A DNA stretch of 9,153 nt. It comes from Thiobacillus sp. GTDB lineage: Bacteria; Pseudomonadota; Gammaproteobacteria; Burkholderiales; Thiobacillaceae. The first letter of the stretch is position 1. Every line of letters starts with the position of its first letter. This document shows positions 6,024 to 9,153 of the stretch, in pieces. The notes beneath the pieces were generated by a model. The model worked only from the letters and a program-made list of their open reading frames with translations, was not told the origin of the DNA and searched no databases. The stretch is taken from assembly GCA_003510325.1 (NCBI GenBank), contig DONB01000083.1, positions 288 to 9,440 of the forward strand. Reading direction: 5' to 3'. Position numbers and translations under genes: made by a program.

Positions 6024-8081
6024 ATGGCCTCGCCCGCGCATGCGTTCCCCCTCCACGGCCCCAGCCTGCGCGGCGCGCGCCGTCCCCGGGTGGCGATCGT
6101 CGGGCGCACCGACAGCGGCAAGCACAGCATTTTCCGCGCGGCGGCCAGCACCTCGACGCGCCACGAACGCCTGGCCGGCATCGGCCCCGCGTACGAGGAG
6201 TGCCAGGTCGAGGTTGGAATCGACCAGATTTCCCTGGTCGCACTGCCCGCCGTCGACGGCCTGCACGATCTGGATGCGGACGCGTGCGTGACGCTGAAGT
6301 ATCTGCTGTGGGGCGACCGCTGGCCGGCGATCGCCGGGCACGAGGCGCATCAGCCGGCGAGCGCGTTCGTCGCCCCCGACGTGCTGCTGATGGTGATCGA
6401 CGCCACGGCGCTGGAGCGCGATCTCGAACTCGCGCTGGAGCTGATGCAACTGGGCCGGCCGATGGTGTTCGCGCTCAACCGCATGGACGAGGCGCGCGGC
6501 CGGCGGCGCTTCATCAATGTGCGCGCGCTCTCCGCCCGGCTCGGCGCGCCGGTGGTGCCGACCGTGGCACACATGGGCATCGGCCTGGCCGACCTGTTCA
6601 CCATCGTGGTGCGCACCGCGCGCGAGGCGAAACATGCCCACGCGCACCCGCCGGCGCAGCCGCCCAGCGCGCATATCGAGGCGCAATTGCGCCCCATTGC
6701 CGACATCGCCCGGCAGCCGGAGGTGGCGGCGGCGTTCGCGGTGCCCGAGTCCCTGCTGACGCAACAGCTCGCGGAGAACGACGGCTACTTCGCACAGGAA
6801 TTGCGGGCGCACTTCCCCGACCACTACGCCGCCCTGCTCGCCGCGCGCGCCGCCGCCGATGCGGCCCTGCCGCGCCCGCTGGCGGAGGAAATCCACGCCG
6901 ACCGCCATCACCGCGCCGCCCTGCTGGTGGAGGCGGTGACCCGCCCCGGACAGGAGGGCGAACAGCCGCGCTGGCAGCGCTGGGCGGACGATCTCTTCCT
7001 GCATCCGCGCTGGGGCTTCGCCGGCACGCTGGCGATCTTTGCGCTGGTGCTGTTCTTCGTATTCGAGGTGAGCGCGTTTCTCGATGCGCTCACCGTCGCA
7101 CGCCTGATCGAATGGGCCGAGCCGTGGCAGCCGACCGACGTCGTGGGGGTCGTCGCGCGCGCCGTGCTGGAGGGCTTCATCGGGCTGGCCGGCATCGTCA
7201 TCCCCTACATGATCCCGCTGGTGCTGCTGCTGGTGTGGCTGGAGGAGTCGGGAATCATGCACCGCGTGGCCTTCGTGGTCGATCGCGGCTTCCACCGGCT
7301 GGGGCTGCACGGCGGCGTCGCCCTGCCCTTCCTGATGGGACTGGGCTGCAACGTGCCGGCGCTGGCCGCCACCGCGGCCGTCACCCACGGCCGCGACCGC
7401 ACCGTGGCTTCGCTGCTGATCACCTTCCTGCCGTGCTCGGCGCGCTCGGCCATCATCCTCGCGGTCGGCGGCAAATACCTCGGCGGCTTCGGCGTGTTCG
7501 CACTGTTCATGCTCGCCCCCGTCGTCGTCAGCCTGGTCGGCAAGCTGCTGAAGCGCCGCTATCCCGAGACCACGCCCGGCATGATCCAGGAGATCCCCGC
7601 CTACGCCGTGCCCAGCCTGCGCGCCCTGCTCTCCAACACCTGGGCGCGCAGCCGCGACATCGTCACCATCGTGCTGCCGCTCCTGGTAGCGGGCAGCGTA
7701 GTGCTGGCGCTGATGGGCCATGTCGGCATGGATGCCTGGATCAATTTCGCGCTGACGCCGGTGACCGGGTGGTGGCTGGGACTGCCGGTGGTGCTGGGGG
7801 TGCCGATCCTGTTCGGCGTGCTGCGCAAGGAACTGTCGCTGCTGATGGTGTTCCACGCGCTCGGCACCCAGGAACTGGCCGGCGTGCTCGACACCACGCA
7901 GATCGCCACTTTCCTGGTGTTCCTGACCTTCTACGTGCCCTGCGTGTCCACCTTCGCCATGATGCTGAAACTGCTCGGCCGGCGCGACGCGCTCTATTCG
8001 GTCGTGCTGTCCATCGGCGTGGCACTCGCCGTGGCGGCGGTGGTGCGCTGGCCGCTGGAACTGGCGGCGTGGGCGCTATGA
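6024..8081 (+). CDS. feoB: Ferrous iron transporter FeoB with degenerate GTPase domain
   Basis: A 685-residue inner-membrane protein with FeoB layout: an N-terminal G domain (about 20-200), a helical linker (about 215-320) and a C-terminal membrane domain with hydrophobic segments from about 333 to 682. The two Gate regions are intact: GLGCNVPALAAT (439-450) with LPCSARSAI (469-477), and VLRKELSLL (599-607) with FYVPCVST (636-643), so iron conduction should be possible. The G domain is odd. G1 reads GRTDSGKH (27-34), with His where Ser/Thr binds Mg2+; the G3 DxPG is replaced by ALPA (73-76); no clear switch-I Thr is visible; only G4, NRMD (152-155), is normal. The ATG at 6024 has no ribosome binding site. 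No feoA or feoC is adjacent; the gene stands alone under a Fur-controlled promoter and converges on mmsA. Confidence 0.93.
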   Translation: MASPAHAFPLHGPSLRGARRPRVAIVGRTDSGKHSIFRAAASTSTRHERLAGIGPAYEECQVEVGIDQISLVALPAVDGLHDLDADACVTLKYLLWGDRWPAIAGHEAHQPASAFVAPDVLLMVIDATALERDLELALELMQLGRPMVFALNRMDEARGRRRFINVRALSARLGAPVVPTVAHMGIGLADLFTIVVRTAREAKHAHAHPPAQPPSAHIEAQLRPIADIARQPEVAAAFAVPESLLTQQLAENDGYFAQELRAHFPDHYAALLAARAAADAALPRPLAEEIHADRHHRAALLVEAVTRPGQEGEQPRWQRWADDLFLHPRWGFAGTLAIFALVLFFVFEVSAFLDALTVARLIEWAEPWQPTDVVGVVARAVLEGFIGLAGIVIPYMIPLVLLLVWLEESGIMHRVAFVVDRGFHRLGLHGGVALPFLMGLGCNVPALAATAAVTHGRDRTVASLLITFLPCSARSAIILAVGGKYLGGFGVFALFMLAPVVVSLVGKLLKRRYPETTPGMIQEIPAYAVPSLRALLSNTWARSRDIVTIVLPLLVAGSVVLALMGHVGMDAWINFALTPVTGWWLGLPVVLGVPILFGVLRKELSLLMVFHALGTQELAGVLDTTQIATFLVFLTFYVPCVSTFAMMLKLLGRRDALYSVVLSIGVALAVAAVVRWPLELAAWAL

Positions 8082-8090
8082 CGGTGAGGC

Positions 8091-9153
<1,063 letters not shown>

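Noticed and set aside
5784..7856. A 690-codon open frame on the minus strand across feoB
   Set aside because: Its translation is rich in His, Gln, Arg and Gly without any domain pattern, as is usual for the antisense of a GC-rich gene. The plus-strand feoB has clear family motifs over the same interval.
8082..8090. Bidirectional terminator between feoB and mmsA
   Set aside because: Only nine bases separate the two stop codons and they contain no dyad or T tract; any terminator would have to lie inside a coding region.

Overview
The window looks like chromosomal DNA of a GC-rich proteobacterium. A betaproteobacterium is my guess from the protein style and the Fur-type control site, but no marker in the window fixes the lineage. 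There are no RNA genes, insertion sequences or CRISPR arrays that I can see. It divides into two parts that differ in base composition and function.

Left part (about 1-5075, all genes on the minus strand, read right to left): a tightly packed run of six genes. In order of transcription they are a DegT/VioA-type sugar aminotransferase, a NeuD/PglD-type left-handed beta-helix acyltransferase, an AMP-forming acyl ligase, a Gfo/Idh/MocA-type NAD(P) oxidoreductase, a discrete acyl carrier protein, and the start of a class III PLP aminotransferase that runs off the left edge. Several junctions are coupled (ATGA overlap, 3-nt and 7-nt gaps), so this reads as an operon. The first two genes are typical of making and N-acylating an amino sugar for a surface glycan (O-antigen, capsule or flagellin glycan). 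The last four look like a small machine that activates a carboxylic acid, loads it on a carrier protein and alters it by redox and transamination. My inference is that the carrier-bound product is, or becomes, the acyl group placed on the amino sugar. Glycosyltransferases and nucleotide-sugar enzymes would have to lie outside the window.

Middle (5076-5394): a 319-bp gap with no convincing gene. It probably carries the promoter of the glycan operon, and it holds one short minus-strand reading frame that may be a gene remnant. Base composition changes from here to the right.

Right part (5395-9153), strongly GC-rich: a HIT-family nucleotide hydrolase gene (minus); a divergent intergenic region with a perfect 10-bp inverted repeat, a sigma70-like promoter and an excellent Fur box; a stand-alone feoB ferrous-iron transporter gene (plus) whose GTPase domain has lost key G1, switch and G3 residues while its membrane gate motifs are intact; and the 3' two-thirds of mmsA, a CoA-acylating methylmalonate-semialdehyde dehydrogenase gene (minus), converging on feoB with only 9 bp between stop codons.

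The two most interesting items are the carrier-protein acyl cassette linked to amino-sugar genes and the degenerate GTPase domain of a Fur-controlled FeoB.
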